Part shown: positions 25,624 to 34,765 of the stretch, piece after piece
Layout of the letters: every line of letters begins with the position of its first letter
Numbering within the stretch: the first letter of the stretch is position 1
Source: Psychrosphaera haliotis
GTDB taxonomy: Bacteria; Pseudomonadota; Gammaproteobacteria; Enterobacterales; Alteromonadaceae
Reading direction: 5' to 3'
Assembly (NCBI RefSeq): GCF_039523615.1
Contig: NZ_BAAAFQ010000007.1
Location: 248,001 to 312,000, forward strand
Length of the DNA stretch: 64,000 nucleotides
Translations under genes and position numbers: made by a program
Notes under the pieces: model-generated
The model's input: the letters and a program-made list of their open reading frames with translations, nothing else
What the model was told of the DNA's origin: nothing
The model's database searches: none

Positions 25624-27873
25624 GTGAATATTGAACAACTTAATAGTCTATTATTTCAAGATGTTAACATTTTATCTGAGATAGCTAATGGTCAGTCTGA
25701 TGAAGCTGTTTTGAGTAAAATTTGCCAAAATTTAGAGCTAGCTTCCGGCTTTAGCGATATTCAATGCGCGGTTTTTGAAGTTATAAAAAGCAATTTATAT
25801 ACAGTCGCTTGCCCACACAATCATATTCAATCTCTAAACGACTTAGACGACACTCCATTAAGTCATTTTGGTTACCATAACTCATCTGCAAGTGATCTGA
25901 AAAACAAAGACTTATTAAACCACCGTTCCTTTGAAATCGAACAGCGTACTGCACCAGATAGCCAAACAATTGACAAAAATAGCCTGTTATTTAGTGTTGA
26001 TGTTCCCCTTATTGATAAAAATGAGATTATTGGCCTGTTAGTTATTTTTTCAAAAGAAAAGCTATACGTAAGCCCCAAACAAACTGAGTTCATAAGATTT
26101 TATAGCCAATTAGCTTCTGCTGTATTAATTGCAGTTAGACTTAGGCAAAAGTCTGAGTTGCAATTCGATTCTCTGAAAAAAAGTAATGAAAAGTTTCAAG
26201 CATTTGTAAAAGTAATGCCAGACTTGGCGCTTATTATCGATAAAACAGGTGTATATGAGGACGTGCATGGCTCTCCAAGTAATTTAACGTACATATCTGC
26301 GACGGAAATCATTAACAAAAATGTCAACGATATATTTCCGGCTGACGACGCAAAGAAGATAATGAACGTTATAACTACTGCACTTAAAACCGACGAAACT
26401 CAAGAGTATGAGTATTCAATTGAAGGCGATAATGGAGTCTCGCTATTTGAAGGACGAATAACCCCTATACACTATAACGTGGACGAGAAAGAGTCGGCAA
26501 AACATGTATTGTGGATGGCTAGAGATGTCACCACCGCAAAACAAATCCAGAAAAAAGTCAAAGAGCTAGCCTATTTCGACCCATTGACTCAGTTGCCTAA
26601 TCGAAGAATGTTTAACGAGCGTTTAGAATTGGCGGTAAAAAGTAAATCAGTGTCTAATGAGTTTGGAGCGATATTATTCTTAGATTTAGATGAATTTAAA
26701 CGTATTAACGACTCACTAGGGCACTCTGCGGGAGATAAACTCTTAAAGGATGTATCCGAGCGATTAAGAATAAGTTTACGCAAGTCTGATGTTCTGTCGA
26801 GAATTGGTGGTGATGAGTTTGTTATTCTAGTGGAAAATACCGGTAGAACTATTGAACAAGCACAGTCGGAAGTAGCGATGGTGGCTAAAAAAGTTCAAGA
26901 GTCTTTCCAAGAAAAGTTTCAAATAGAGGAATTGGTATTCCAGGTTACCTGCAGTATTGGGATTTGTATTATAGACGGCTGCACTGACGCCCAAAATGTG
27001 ATGAAGTTTGCCGATACCGCCATGTATAACTCAAAACGTAAAGGTGGTAATAGCTATAGCTATTACGATCCTAAACAACAAACCTTGTTAGAACGACAAC
27101 TTACATTTGAATCTGAGATATCAACAGCAATAGAAAGTAGAGACTTTTGTGCGTTTTTCCAACCGCAACTAAATGGAAACGGTGAAGTTACCGGCGCTGA
27201 AGCGTTAATACGTTGGATACACCCAACAAAAGGAATGATCCCACCAGATGAGTTTATTTCCATTGCTGAGCAATTTGGTTTAATTCAAAGTTTACAAGAT
27301 ATTGTTTTAGAAGATATTTGTAAGTTATTGATGGAGCTTGAACGCACTTCATCCATACCGCCTGATTTTAAGTTATCGATAAATATAAGTCACTCTCAGT
27401 TTCGAGCTTCCAACTTTAAACAGTCTTTAGAATCAACTATTGATCAATTTGGAATCGCGGCCAGTAGAGTAACCTTAGAGATCACTGAGAGCATGTTGTC
27501 TCATGACATTGCAAAAACAGCTCAGCAAATGACAGAGATATCCGACACAGGGTTTAGCTTCTCAATAGATGACTTTGGTACTGGATATTCAAATTTATCT
27601 AATTTACATGCTTTTCCTGTACACGAGCTAAAAATTGATAAATCATTTGTTGATAGAATGTTAGACCCTTCGGGCTTAAGTATTGTGGAAACCATTATTA
27701 ACTTAGCTAAGAATCTAAATATGAAAGTGGTTGCTGAAGGCGTTGAAAGTGATAAGCAAGCAACACTATTAAAAGAACGTGGCATTGATGTACTTCAAGG
27801 TTATCACTTTGCAAAGCCTCTGCCATTTGATGAGTATCTTAAATGGCACAATGCGCATTTAGCTCAGCGCTAA
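25624..27873 (+). CDS. Cytoplasmic GAF-PAS-GGDEF-EAL protein
   Basis: 749 residues, no TM helix. The N-terminal region (about 1-175) looks like a GAF domain (LSKICQNLELASGFSDIQCAVFEV, VPLIDKNEIIGLLVIFSKE), and a PAS domain follows at about 190-305. GGDEF is at about 313-475 with an intact RIGGDEF motif, and EAL at about 490-740 with AEALIRW, NIS, EITES, IDDFGTGYSN, KIDKSF, VAEGVES and QGY. Both cyclase and phosphodiesterase motifs are complete, so it may be bifunctional or regulated between the two. The start is GTG 25624, with no obvious ribosome-binding site. Its last 15 bases overlap the 3' end of the convergent thioesterase gene. Confidence 0.9.
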   Translation: MNIEQLNSLLFQDVNILSEIANGQSDEAVLSKICQNLELASGFSDIQCAVFEVIKSNLYTVACPHNHIQSLNDLDDTPLSHFGYHNSSASDLKNKDLLNHRSFEIEQRTAPDSQTIDKNSLLFSVDVPLIDKNEIIGLLVIFSKEKLYVSPKQTEFIRFYSQLASAVLIAVRLRQKSELQFDSLKKSNEKFQAFVKVMPDLALIIDKTGVYEDVHGSPSNLTYISATEIINKNVNDIFPADDAKKIMNVITTALKTDETQEYEYSIEGDNGVSLFEGRITPIHYNVDEKESAKHVLWMARDVTTAKQIQKKVKELAYFDPLTQLPNRRMFNERLELAVKSKSVSNEFGAILFLDLDEFKRINDSLGHSAGDKLLKDVSERLRISLRKSDVLSRIGGDEFVILVENTGRTIEQAQSEVAMVAKKVQESFQEKFQIEELVFQVTCSIGICIIDGCTDAQNVMKFADTAMYNSKRKGGNSYSYYDPKQQTLLERQLTFESEISTAIESRDFCAFFQPQLNGNGEVTGAEALIRWIHPTKGMIPPDEFISIAEQFGLIQSLQDIVLEDICKLLMELERTSSIPPDFKLSINISHSQFRASNFKQSLESTIDQFGIAASRVTLEITESMLSHDIAKTAQQMTEISDTGFSFSIDDFGTGYSNLSNLHAFPVHELKIDKSFVDRMLDPSGLSIVETIINLAKNLNMKVVAEGVESDKQATLLKERGIDVLQGYHFAKPLPFDEYLKWHNAHLAQR

Positions 27874-28275
27874 TAGTTGCTCTTTATCTACTAAGTGGAC
27901 TTCTAATTGCTCTCGTTCGTTGTCATTAATAGCAGATGAGGAGTTGGTTGAATAATCAAACTTAACCATAACGCATTCACCCCAAGCTACACGTTTTCCC
28001 TCTTGCCACACTTCTTGCAGTATATTTAAAGAAGAACGGCCAATTTTACTGACATGAGTTCTAATTTCTACTTCGTGTTTATAATGGATTTGTGCAATAT
28101 AATTTACTTCAATCTTAGCAATGATTAAATTCCACTTATCAAGGTTTTGCTCAGGATTAAAGATTTCAAAAATACCTGGCCTAGCACTTTCAAACCACAC
28201 AGGAATGACCGTATTATTGATATGAGCTAACGCATCGGTTTCTTGAAAACGAGGTTGGATTTTTATAGAAAACAT
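27859..28275 (-). CDS. Acyl-CoA thioesterase (hotdog, 4HBT family)
   Basis: 138 residues with a single hotdog domain. The 4HBT-type active-site region is RFQETDALAHINNTVIPVWFE near 9-29, and the long central helix and strand pattern are complete. It probably hydrolyses acyl-CoA thioesters, but the chain preference cannot be read. The 3' end overlaps the convergent GGDEF-EAL gene by 15 bp. Upstream on the same strand lies speD, separated by a terminator, so it has its own promoter or depends on readthrough. Confidence 0.82.
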   Translation of the reverse strand: MFSIKIQPRFQETDALAHINNTVIPVWFESARPGIFEIFNPEQNLDKWNLIIAKIEVNYIAQIHYKHEVEIRTHVSKIGRSSLNILQEVWQEGKRVAWGECVMVKFDYSTNSSSAINDNEREQLEVHLVDKEQLLALS

Positions 28276-28293
28276 TGATCACCTTTTTGACAT

Positions 28294-28318
28294 AAAAAAA
28301 CGGCACTAAGGCCGCTTT
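28294..28318 (-). terminator. Intrinsic terminator of speD
   Basis: On the minus strand, AAAGCGGC-CTTAGT-GCCGTTTT forms an 8-bp stem (one G-U pair) running into a T7 tract, about 22 bp after the speD stop. Confidence 0.82.
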
Positions 28319-28339
28319 AACTTTTGTTATGTTTTTATA

Positions 28340-29134
28340 TTACGCCATATTTCGTGCATAGAAAATTTCTTGCATCTCTTTACGTAACTTGTCTCTAATT
28401 TCGTCCTGCTGTGTATCACTTAATTCTTCAGTACTGATACCAAAAAGATAATTATTAAGATCGTTGTCTTTAATCATCATTTTTGTATGGAACATATTCT
28501 CTTGATAAACGTTTACATCAATCATGTCGTATTGATCTAAAATATCGTCGCCGATAAAGTTTTGAATAGAGTTAATTTCATGATCAATATAGTGCTTGTT
28601 ACCTTCAGTGTCCCGAGTAAAACCACGAACACGATAATCTAAAGTTACGATGTCAGACTCTAAAGCATGAATTAAGTAGTTCAACGCTTTTAGTGGTGAA
28701 ATAACCCCACAAGTAGACACTTCGATATCAGCTCTAAATGTACAAATACCATCATTTGGGTGAATTTCCGGGTAAGTATGAACACAGATATGACTTTTAT
28801 CTAAGTGACTAACAACACTCTCTGGAATGGGTCCTGGCGTTTCACTTTGGTCCACTTCGTCAGGCGACTTAATCTCTTCTTCACTAACAAGAATGGTTAC
28901 AGAGGCACCTTGAGGCTCATAATCTTGACGAGCTACGTTTAATACATTTGCGCCAATAATATCGCATACTTCTGAAAGTATGTCGGTCAAACGGTCGGCG
29001 TTATACTGCTCATCAATGTACTCAATGTACTCTTGGCGTTGAGCTTCTGTTTGTGCGTAACAAACATCATAAATACAAAAGCCTAAGCTCTTTGTTAAGT
29101 TGTTAAAACCGTGAAGTTTAAGTTTAGATTCCAA
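28340..29134 (-). CDS. speD: S-adenosylmethionine decarboxylase proenzyme
   Basis: 264 residues, the same length as E. coli SpeD. The self-cleavage site that creates the pyruvoyl cofactor lies between Lys113 and Ser114 in LDKSHICVHTYPE. CTFRADIEVSTCGVISPLKAL and INSIQNF also match the gammaproteobacterial class. The product supplies decarboxylated SAM for spermidine synthesis. No speE is adjacent. The next gene upstream is an OsmC-family gene, 143 bp away, with a hairpin between. Confidence 0.96.
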   Translation of the reverse strand: MESKLKLHGFNNLTKSLGFCIYDVCYAQTEAQRQEYIEYIDEQYNADRLTDILSEVCDIIGANVLNVARQDYEPQGASVTILVSEEEIKSPDEVDQSETPGPIPESVVSHLDKSHICVHTYPEIHPNDGICTFRADIEVSTCGVISPLKALNYLIHALESDIVTLDYRVRGFTRDTEGNKHYIDHEINSIQNFIGDDILDQYDMIDVNVYQENMFHTKMMIKDNDLNNYLFGISTEELSDTQQDEIRDKLRKEMQEIFYARNMA

Positions 29135-29247
29135 CTAACAATTCCTTAATAGGTGTGGGTAAATTAAGGGGCGGATGATAAATCAAACCGCCGCTATCGC
29201 AAAATTATTTTTAAAACTATAGAAGTAAATTATGTAGGAATCAATTA

Positions 29248-29269
29248 CGCCAATAAGAAGGCATTGGCG
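29248..29269. terminator. Hairpin after the OsmC gene
   Basis: A 7-bp perfect inverted repeat, CGCCAAT / ATTGGCG with an 8-nt loop, lies just after the OsmC stop on the minus strand, without a clear T-run. A weak terminator candidate. Confidence 0.4.
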
Positions 29270-29277
29270 AGATAGTT

Positions 29278-29682
29278 TTAAATTTCTTTAATTTCAAAGC
29301 TATGGCTAATTTCAACGCTAGCTTCCAACATTTTTGCCACTGAGCAGTATTTATCGGCAGATAACCTTACTGCACGTTCAACATGGTTCGCTGATACGTC
29401 CTTGCCTGTCACAATAAAAGTTAAATGGATCTTGGTGAATACTTTAGGAACGGTTTCAGCTCGTTCTGCATCGATGTCGACTTCAACGTTTTTTACGCTT
29501 TGGCGCGCTTTTTCCAGTATTGAAACTACATCTATCGCACTACAAGTTGCAGCAGATAGTAATACCATCTCCATTGGACTTGGAGCAGTACCTGGATTGC
29601 TGCCATCTAAAACAACTTTATGACCAGATTCAGTTTTTCCTTCAAAGGCCATGCCTTCAAGCCATGATACATTTGCTTTCAT
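29278..29682 (-). CDS. OsmC family peroxiredoxin-like protein
   Basis: 134 residues, OsmC/Ohr fold of the YhfA type. The two redox cysteines are Cys47 (LLSAATCSAIDVVSIL) and Cys113 (ADKYCSVAKMLE), with the conserved GTAPSPMEM turn before the first. The family reduces organic or fatty-acid peroxides; YhfA itself has no fixed substrate. It lies 11 bp downstream of the 116-residue gene and probably shares its transcript. Confidence 0.85.
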   Translation of the reverse strand: MKANVSWLEGMAFEGKTESGHKVVLDGSNPGTAPSPMEMVLLSAATCSAIDVVSILEKARQSVKNVEVDIDAERAETVPKVFTKIHLTFIVTGKDVSANHVERAVRLSADKYCSVAKMLEASVEISHSFEIKEI

Positions 29683-29693
29683 TTAAATATCCA

Positions 29694-30044
29694 TTAGTCG
29701 AGAAGATCAGCGATAGCGCTGTCGAATACGTTTTTAATTAGCGAGGTGAATTCTGTAATGAATTCAACCTGGCTAGGAGTCACATTTTGATGCCAGTAAT
29801 CAGCCAACACTTGTTGCATGTCGTAAACAATCCCGTCTACCTCACGAACAATTATTGACCTATGATTTGTCTCAAGGTCGTCGTGCTGGCTACATAGGTT
29901 AATTATTTGAGTCGCAATTTCATTTTCAACCAATACTTCAAGCGTCTCATCTAATGTTTGTTCACTAGTAGAAGTTAAAAAAACTTCTTTACTACTAGTA
30001 AGATAATTCATTAATTCGACGTATGCGGCTTTATCGGTGACCAT
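29694..30044 (-). CDS. Small acidic protein (DUF3802-like)
   Basis: 116 residues, acidic, all-helical by appearance, without signal peptide or TM segment. From memory it resembles DUF3802, a family confined to Alteromonadales and relatives (start MVTDKAAYVELMNYLTSS), but I cannot confirm this here. No catalytic motif is visible. It sits between the DUF1338 gene and the OsmC gene with short gaps (35 and 11 bp), so the three probably form one unit. Confidence 0.6.
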   Translation of the reverse strand: MVTDKAAYVELMNYLTSSKEVFLTSTSEQTLDETLEVLVENEIATQIINLCSQHDDLETNHRSIIVREVDGIVYDMQQVLADYWHQNVTPSQVEFITEFTSLIKNVFDSAIADLLD

Positions 30045-30079
30045 AAAATATTCCTTTTTTTACAACTCAAACCCTAAAT

Positions 30080-30886
30080 TTACCCTTTTACGTTGGTACT
30101 TTCAAAGATCTTATCTGCAGAAGCTGCAACAAATCCAGAATAAAGCGTTCCAGGTGAAACTTCATAACGTTTTGCAAACTCATAAAAACAACTAGGAACA
30201 AGCTCATCACCGTCTGTAAATGGAACCGTTGCTTTGTCAGCCATCGTTGAGGATTGCTCTAATAACACTTCTGGTGAGCCTTTGATTTCGCCACCCGAAG
30301 TGTTTAATACAAAACCTTCATCTTTCAGCGTTTGATTTACACTTTCTAGTGTTTCGTATTTTGTTAGTTGGTTCACGCTAACTGTAAAGTGGTTTGGGAT
30401 ATATCCCCATGCTGCCATCCAAGCTGCATATTCACTTTCTTCTAATAGTACTTTGTAGTCGTTTGAACTAATTTGCCACTGAGTTCCAGAGTACAAGAAG
30501 TTATCTGCAGTAACAGAAGAAGCGTCAATTTGGTCAACTAACTCTTTGATAATACGTTGGGTATTCTCAGAAAACTCTTCAACTAATAATTCACTGATAA
30601 ATACTTTTGGTTGCGTCGGGTCTGGATGTTCAAAGTGCTTCGCTTTTAGCTTTTTCGCTTCAAAGTCGTAATCGCCGCCATCTTTGTAACCTAAAGAAAG
30701 AAAGTGTTGTGCGAGTTTATCTAGATTAACTTTTTCGATGTTAAACGTTCGCAAAGCAATATGGTCATTAATAACGTCCTTACCATTTCCTTCACCTAAC
30801 AGGGCATGAATTTTTTCAGCTGAAGGAGTAACAGTTAGGTATTTAGCCCACATATTGTCAAAAAGATCATTTACGTTGGTATGCAT
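30080..30886 (-). CDS. DUF1338 protein (2-oxoadipate dioxygenase/decarboxylase-like)
   Basis: 268 residues, DUF1338 family. Characterised members (HglS/YdcJ group) are Fe(II) enzymes converting 2-oxoadipate to D-2-hydroxyglutarate. Their ligand pattern can be matched here: His42 with Arg46 in DHIALRTF, His166 in IPNHFTVSVNQL, and Glu236 in SCFYEFAKRY. This short form is about half the size of HglS, so the substrate may differ. It follows astD, after an intrinsic terminator, suggesting a link with arginine or lysine-type 2-oxoacid breakdown (inference from context). Confidence 0.75.
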   Translation of the reverse strand: MHTNVNDLFDNMWAKYLTVTPSAEKIHALLGEGNGKDVINDHIALRTFNIEKVNLDKLAQHFLSLGYKDGGDYDFEAKKLKAKHFEHPDPTQPKVFISELLVEEFSENTQRIIKELVDQIDASSVTADNFLYSGTQWQISSNDYKVLLEESEYAAWMAAWGYIPNHFTVSVNQLTKYETLESVNQTLKDEGFVLNTSGGEIKGSPEVLLEQSSTMADKATVPFTDGDELVPSCFYEFAKRYEVSPGTLYSGFVAASADKIFESTNVKG

Positions 30887-30933
30887 TACAGTTCCTTGAA
30901 TCTTCTAAATAACGATAAAACAAATTTGATGTT

Positions 30934-30956
30934 TAAAAAAAGCGGCTAAGCCGCTT
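30934..30956 (-). terminator. Intrinsic terminator of astD
   Basis: The 7-bp perfect stem AAGCGGC / GCCGCTT, with a 3-nt loop, runs into T6 or more on the minus strand. It lies about 10 bp after the astD stop and separates astA-astD from the DUF1338 unit. Confidence 0.88.
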
Positions 30957-30965
30957 CTTTTTATA

Positions 30966-32459
30966 TTAAATGCTTAAGCCGGGGCTTAAGCTTGCTGGCA
31001 TGGCAACTTCTTCAAGTTCAACCGATGCAACAGGGTATGCACAGTAATCAGCGGCATAGTAAGCACTTGCTCTATGGTTGCCTGATTGACCAATGCCACC
31101 AAATGGTGCTGCACTACTTGCGCCAGTAATTGGACGGTTCCAATTTACGATACCTGCACGAATACGGCTTAAGAACTTGTTGTACAGTTCTTGATCATCG
31201 CTCAGTAGACCCGCTGACAAACCGTAGTTTGTATCATTTGCAATTTTAATAGCTTGATCAAAATCATCAAAACGGAAAACTTTTAGCAATGGACCAAAAT
31301 GCTCATCATCTGGGAAGTCTGAAATATCAGTACAGTCGATAATACCTGGTGATACAAAACCGGTATCTTCTTTTAAGTGAGTCAGTTCAACAAGAACCTT
31401 ACCGCCTAAATCAACCAGTTGTTGCTGAGCTGCAACCATACCAAGCGCCGCTTTGTCAGAAATCATAGAACCCATGAACGGTTGCTCAGAAGCTTCATCT
31501 AAAGAGTCGCCAACAACAATTGAGTTGGTTGCTTCAATTAACTTAGCAAGTACTACGTCGCCTTCAGCACCTTTAGGTAAAAGTAACTTTCTTGCACACG
31601 TACAACGTTGTCCTGAAGATATAAATGCTGACTGGATAATGTCATGCACAACAGCGTCGGTATTTTTTGCATCTTGGATAATTAGAGGGTTGTTGCCACC
31701 CATTTCCAATGCCAAAATTTTACCAGGTTGCGCAGCAAACTGCTTGTGAAGTAAATGACCTGTACCTGAACTACCCGTGAAGAATAGGCCATCAATTTGT
31801 GGGTGATTAGCAAGTGCTTTACCTGTCTCTACTTCACCTTGTACTAGGTTTAGTACGCCAGCAGGTAGGCCTGCTTTTTGCCATAACTCAACGGTAATTT
31901 GAGCAACCATTGGTGTTAATTCACTTGGCTTGAAGATTACAGTGTTACCAGCAATTAGAGCCGGAACAATATGACCATTTGGTAAGTGGCCTGGGAAATT
32001 ATAAGGACCATAAACAGCAACTACACCGTGTGGACGGTGACGTAACATAGCACGACCAAGAGGCATTGGGTTTTCTGTAGTACCAGTACGCTCGTTATAG
32101 GCTTTTTCAGAGATGGCGATTTTACCAATCATTGCACCAACTTCAGTGCGAGTTTCCCATAACGGCTTGCCTGTTTCTTTGGCAATAGCGAGGGCAATTG
32201 GCTCTTTATATTCGCCAAGTAGCTCAGCAAAACGTTTAATAATAACTAGACGTTCTTCAACTGTTTTATCAGCCCAAGGTAAAAAAGCTTCTCTTGCTGC
32301 CAATACAGCTTGATCAACTTGCTCTGCTGTTGCCGTTAATGACTCCCACAAAAGCTCGTCTGTTGCTGGGTTTAGTGAGCCAATTAAGTGACCTTCACCA
32401 GCTAACCATTCACCATTAATGAATTGGCCATTTATATATTTATTTTCGTTATTTGACAT
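30966..32459 (-). CDS. astD: N-succinylglutamate 5-semialdehyde dehydrogenase
   Basis: 497 residues (E. coli AstD 492), an aldehyde dehydrogenase superfamily member. The catalytic Cys is in SSGQRCTCARK, the general-base Glu in LALEMGGNNPL, and NAD-binding elements are around FFTGSSGTG. The PFNFPGHLPNGHI region (GPYNFPGHLPNGHIVPAL) is typical of AstD. It oxidises succinylglutamate semialdehyde in the arginine succinyltransferase pathway. The gene begins 8 bp after astA and is followed by a terminator. Confidence 0.95.
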   Translation of the reverse strand: MSNNENKYINGQFINGEWLAGEGHLIGSLNPATDELLWESLTATAEQVDQAVLAAREAFLPWADKTVEERLVIIKRFAELLGEYKEPIALAIAKETGKPLWETRTEVGAMIGKIAISEKAYNERTGTTENPMPLGRAMLRHRPHGVVAVYGPYNFPGHLPNGHIVPALIAGNTVIFKPSELTPMVAQITVELWQKAGLPAGVLNLVQGEVETGKALANHPQIDGLFFTGSSGTGHLLHKQFAAQPGKILALEMGGNNPLIIQDAKNTDAVVHDIIQSAFISSGQRCTCARKLLLPKGAEGDVVLAKLIEATNSIVVGDSLDEASEQPFMGSMISDKAALGMVAAQQQLVDLGGKVLVELTHLKEDTGFVSPGIIDCTDISDFPDDEHFGPLLKVFRFDDFDQAIKIANDTNYGLSAGLLSDDQELYNKFLSRIRAGIVNWNRPITGASSAAPFGGIGQSGNHRASAYYAADYCAYPVASVELEEVAMPASLSPGLSI

Positions 32460-32467
32460 AAATAATC

Positions 32468-33493
32468 CTATTTTAAAAGGGCTGCTCGCACTTGGTCGCC
32501 AGCTTGAACATTTAAAAGACTCGCGTATTCAGCCGTTAACTGAACGGTTTTAGCGTCCATGTTCATTACGGTTGTTAAGCCCGTTGCTCTAAATTCTTTA
32601 ACTGATAGATTAGCAATGATGACACTTTTGTCAGATTCAAGCTCATTGACAATTTCAACTGCAAATAAATCACTGTTTTGAACCGTATGAATTTGAGAAA
32701 TATCAGCTTCTACCGTCGGTCCGCCATCAAAAATATCAACATACTGTTTGTAGGTGAAACCTTCAGACTTCAATAACTTTAATGCAGGTTCTGTATTCTT
32801 ATGAACTTTACCAATTACCGCTTGCGCTTCTTTAGATAACAAGTTCACATACACAGGGTATTTAGGCATTAATTCGGCAATAAATACTTTTTGGCCAATA
32901 CCCGTTAAATAGTCTGCAGTAGGGAAGTCCATTGAGAAGAAATGTTCTTCTAACCACTTCCAAAACGGTGAGTCGCCATTTTCATCTGAAACACCACGCA
33001 TTTCTGCAATAACAGTGTTAGAAAAACGTTCTTGGTGTTGAGCCAAAAATAAGAATCTAAACTTACTTAATACTCTACCTGTACTGCCTTTTCGAAATTC
33101 TTCGCGAAGGAATAGTGTGCATAATTCACTAGCACCAGTATAGTCATTACACAGCGTTAGAATATCGGCTGTATTGTAGATATTTAATTGACGGCTATTG
33201 TGTACTACTTTGCCTAAGTGATAATGGTAAAACGCATCATCAAGTCCTACATAAGACTCAATACCGCTGGTTCCCATTATTCTTCCGGTAGCCACATCTT
33301 CCATAACAAATAAAAATCCGTGTTCTTGCTTTTGCTCAGTCAACTCAGACTTGAACGACGCTTCTGCACGTTTAATTTTGTTAGAAATAAGCTCATCATT
33401 TACCGGTAATGACGTAAAGCCATGCCCTGACTCTTCTGCAATTTTAAGCAGTTCAGGAAAGTCTTTCTCTTGGATTGGACGAATTACAAACAT
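32468..33493 (-). CDS. astA: Arginine N-succinyltransferase
   Basis: 341 residues (E. coli AstA 344), GNAT-like fold. Conserved segments include MFVIRPIQEKDFPELLKIAEESGHGFTSL, LFLREEFRKGSTGRVLSKFRFLF and DIFDGGPTVEADISQI. It transfers succinyl from succinyl-CoA to arginine, the first step of the AST pathway. ATG 33493 is chosen: GAAGGAAGAAG precedes it and the protein then starts like E. coli AstA. An in-frame ATG at 33523 lies inside the terminator hairpin that ends argD, so it is unlikely. astD follows 8 bp later. Confidence 0.95.
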   Translation of the reverse strand: MFVIRPIQEKDFPELLKIAEESGHGFTSLPVNDELISNKIKRAEASFKSELTEQKQEHGFLFVMEDVATGRIMGTSGIESYVGLDDAFYHYHLGKVVHNSRQLNIYNTADILTLCNDYTGASELCTLFLREEFRKGSTGRVLSKFRFLFLAQHQERFSNTVIAEMRGVSDENGDSPFWKWLEEHFFSMDFPTADYLTGIGQKVFIAELMPKYPVYVNLLSKEAQAVIGKVHKNTEPALKLLKSEGFTYKQYVDIFDGGPTVEADISQIHTVQNSDLFAVEIVNELESDKSVIIANLSVKEFRATGLTTVMNMDAKTVQLTAEYASLLNVQAGDQVRAALLK

Positions 33494-33511
33494 CACATCT
33501 TCTTCCTTCAG

Positions 33512-33536
33512 AAAAAAAGCCAATGAGACATTGGCT
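33512..33536 (-). terminator. Intrinsic terminator between argD/astC and astA
   Basis: The 8-bp perfect stem AGCCAATG / CATTGGCT, with a 3-nt loop, runs into T6-7 on the minus strand. It lies 23 bp after the aminotransferase stop and just upstream of the astA ribosome-binding site. It would reduce astA-astD expression relative to argD unless transcription reads through. Confidence 0.88.
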
Positions 33537-33559
33537 AATTTAATTTAAATAACGCTAGA

Positions 33560-34765
33560 TTAAGCGTTTACAATGCTTGCAACGGCTTTTTCAAATTGAG
33601 CCATGCCTTGATCAATGTCTTCTAAAGGCACAACTAGAGAAGGAGTGAAGCGTATTACGTTTGCGCCAGCAACTAGAATCATAGTGCCTTCTGCTAAAGC
33701 AGCATTAACAAACTCTTTCGCTCTGCCAGCAAACGCATCTGTTAACTCTGCGCCAACTAACATGCCTTGGCCACGGATATCTTTAAATACGTTGTACTTG
33801 TTATTAATTTCTTCAAGTTTAGCTTTGAAGATTGCTTCACGCTCTTTAACACCGTTTAGTACTTCAGGAGTATTAATAGTGTCTAATGCTGCTTCTGCAA
33901 CAGCACAGGCTAATGGGTTACCGCCATAAGTAGAACCGTGAGTACCAATTTTAAGGTGCTTAGCTAGCTCAGTTGTTGTTAGCATAGCGCCAATTGGGAA
34001 ACCGCCACCTAGGCCTTTAGCAGAAGCTAAGATATCAGGATTAACACCAAGACCCATATAAGCATAAAGCTCACCAGTACGACCTGCACCAGATTGAACT
34101 TCATCAAAAATTAATAGCGCGTTATTGTCATCACAAAGTTGACGAACGCCTTCAATGAATTCTTTTGTTGGAGGGATAATTCCGCCTTCACCTTGGATTG
34201 GCTCAAGCATTACCGCACATGTCTTATCAGAGATAAGCTCTTTTAGGCTGTCTAAGTTGTTGTATTCAGCGTGAACGATGTCACCTGGTTTTGGTCCAAA
34301 ACCGTCAGAGTAAGCAGGTTGGCCGCCAACAGTAACAGTGAAGAAAGTACGACCGTGGAAACCTTTCTTGAATGAGATGATTTGAGTTTTATGCTCACCA
34401 TGTACATCAATTGCCCAACGACGCGCCAATTTAAGGGCTGCTTCGTTTGCTTCTGCACCAGAGTTTGCAAAGTAAACTTTATCTGCAAATGTTGCATCAG
34501 TTAATTTTTTCGCTAAACGTAGCGCTGGCTCATTTGTCATTACGTTACTAAGATGCCAAAGCTTTTCGCCTTGCTCTTTTAATGCGCCTACTAATGCAGG
34601 GTGACAGTGACCAAGACAGTTGACCGCAATGCCGCCAGCAAAATCGATGTATTCTTTATCGTTTTGGTCCCAAACGCGTGAGCCTTGACCTCTTACAGGT
34701 ATTACAGCCGCTGGAGAATAGTTAGGTACCATTACGTCATCAAATAAAGCACGTGTTACAGTCAT
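33560..34765 (-). CDS. argD: Acetylornithine/succinylornithine aminotransferase
   Basis: 401 residues, class III PLP aminotransferase. The PLP Lys is in SAKGLGGGFPIGAML; FDEVQSGAGRTG and the ANSGAEANEAALKLAR cofactor segment are present. Enzymes of this type act as ArgD (arginine synthesis), AstC (arginine breakdown) or both. The pabA side recalls the E. coli pabA-argD region and the downstream astA-astD recalls astC, so dual use is likely. ATG 34765 has AAGGAAAC six bases upstream; an earlier in-frame ATG at 34813 adds 16 residues without support. Confidence 0.93.
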   Translation of the reverse strand: MTVTRALFDDVMVPNYSPAAVIPVRGQGSRVWDQNDKEYIDFAGGIAVNCLGHCHPALVGALKEQGEKLWHLSNVMTNEPALRLAKKLTDATFADKVYFANSGAEANEAALKLARRWAIDVHGEHKTQIISFKKGFHGRTFFTVTVGGQPAYSDGFGPKPGDIVHAEYNNLDSLKELISDKTCAVMLEPIQGEGGIIPPTKEFIEGVRQLCDDNNALLIFDEVQSGAGRTGELYAYMGLGVNPDILASAKGLGGGFPIGAMLTTTELAKHLKIGTHGSTYGGNPLACAVAEAALDTINTPEVLNGVKEREAIFKAKLEEINNKYNVFKDIRGQGMLVGAELTDAFAGRAKEFVNAALAEGTMILVAGANVIRFTPSLVVPLEDIDQGMAQFEKAVASIVNA

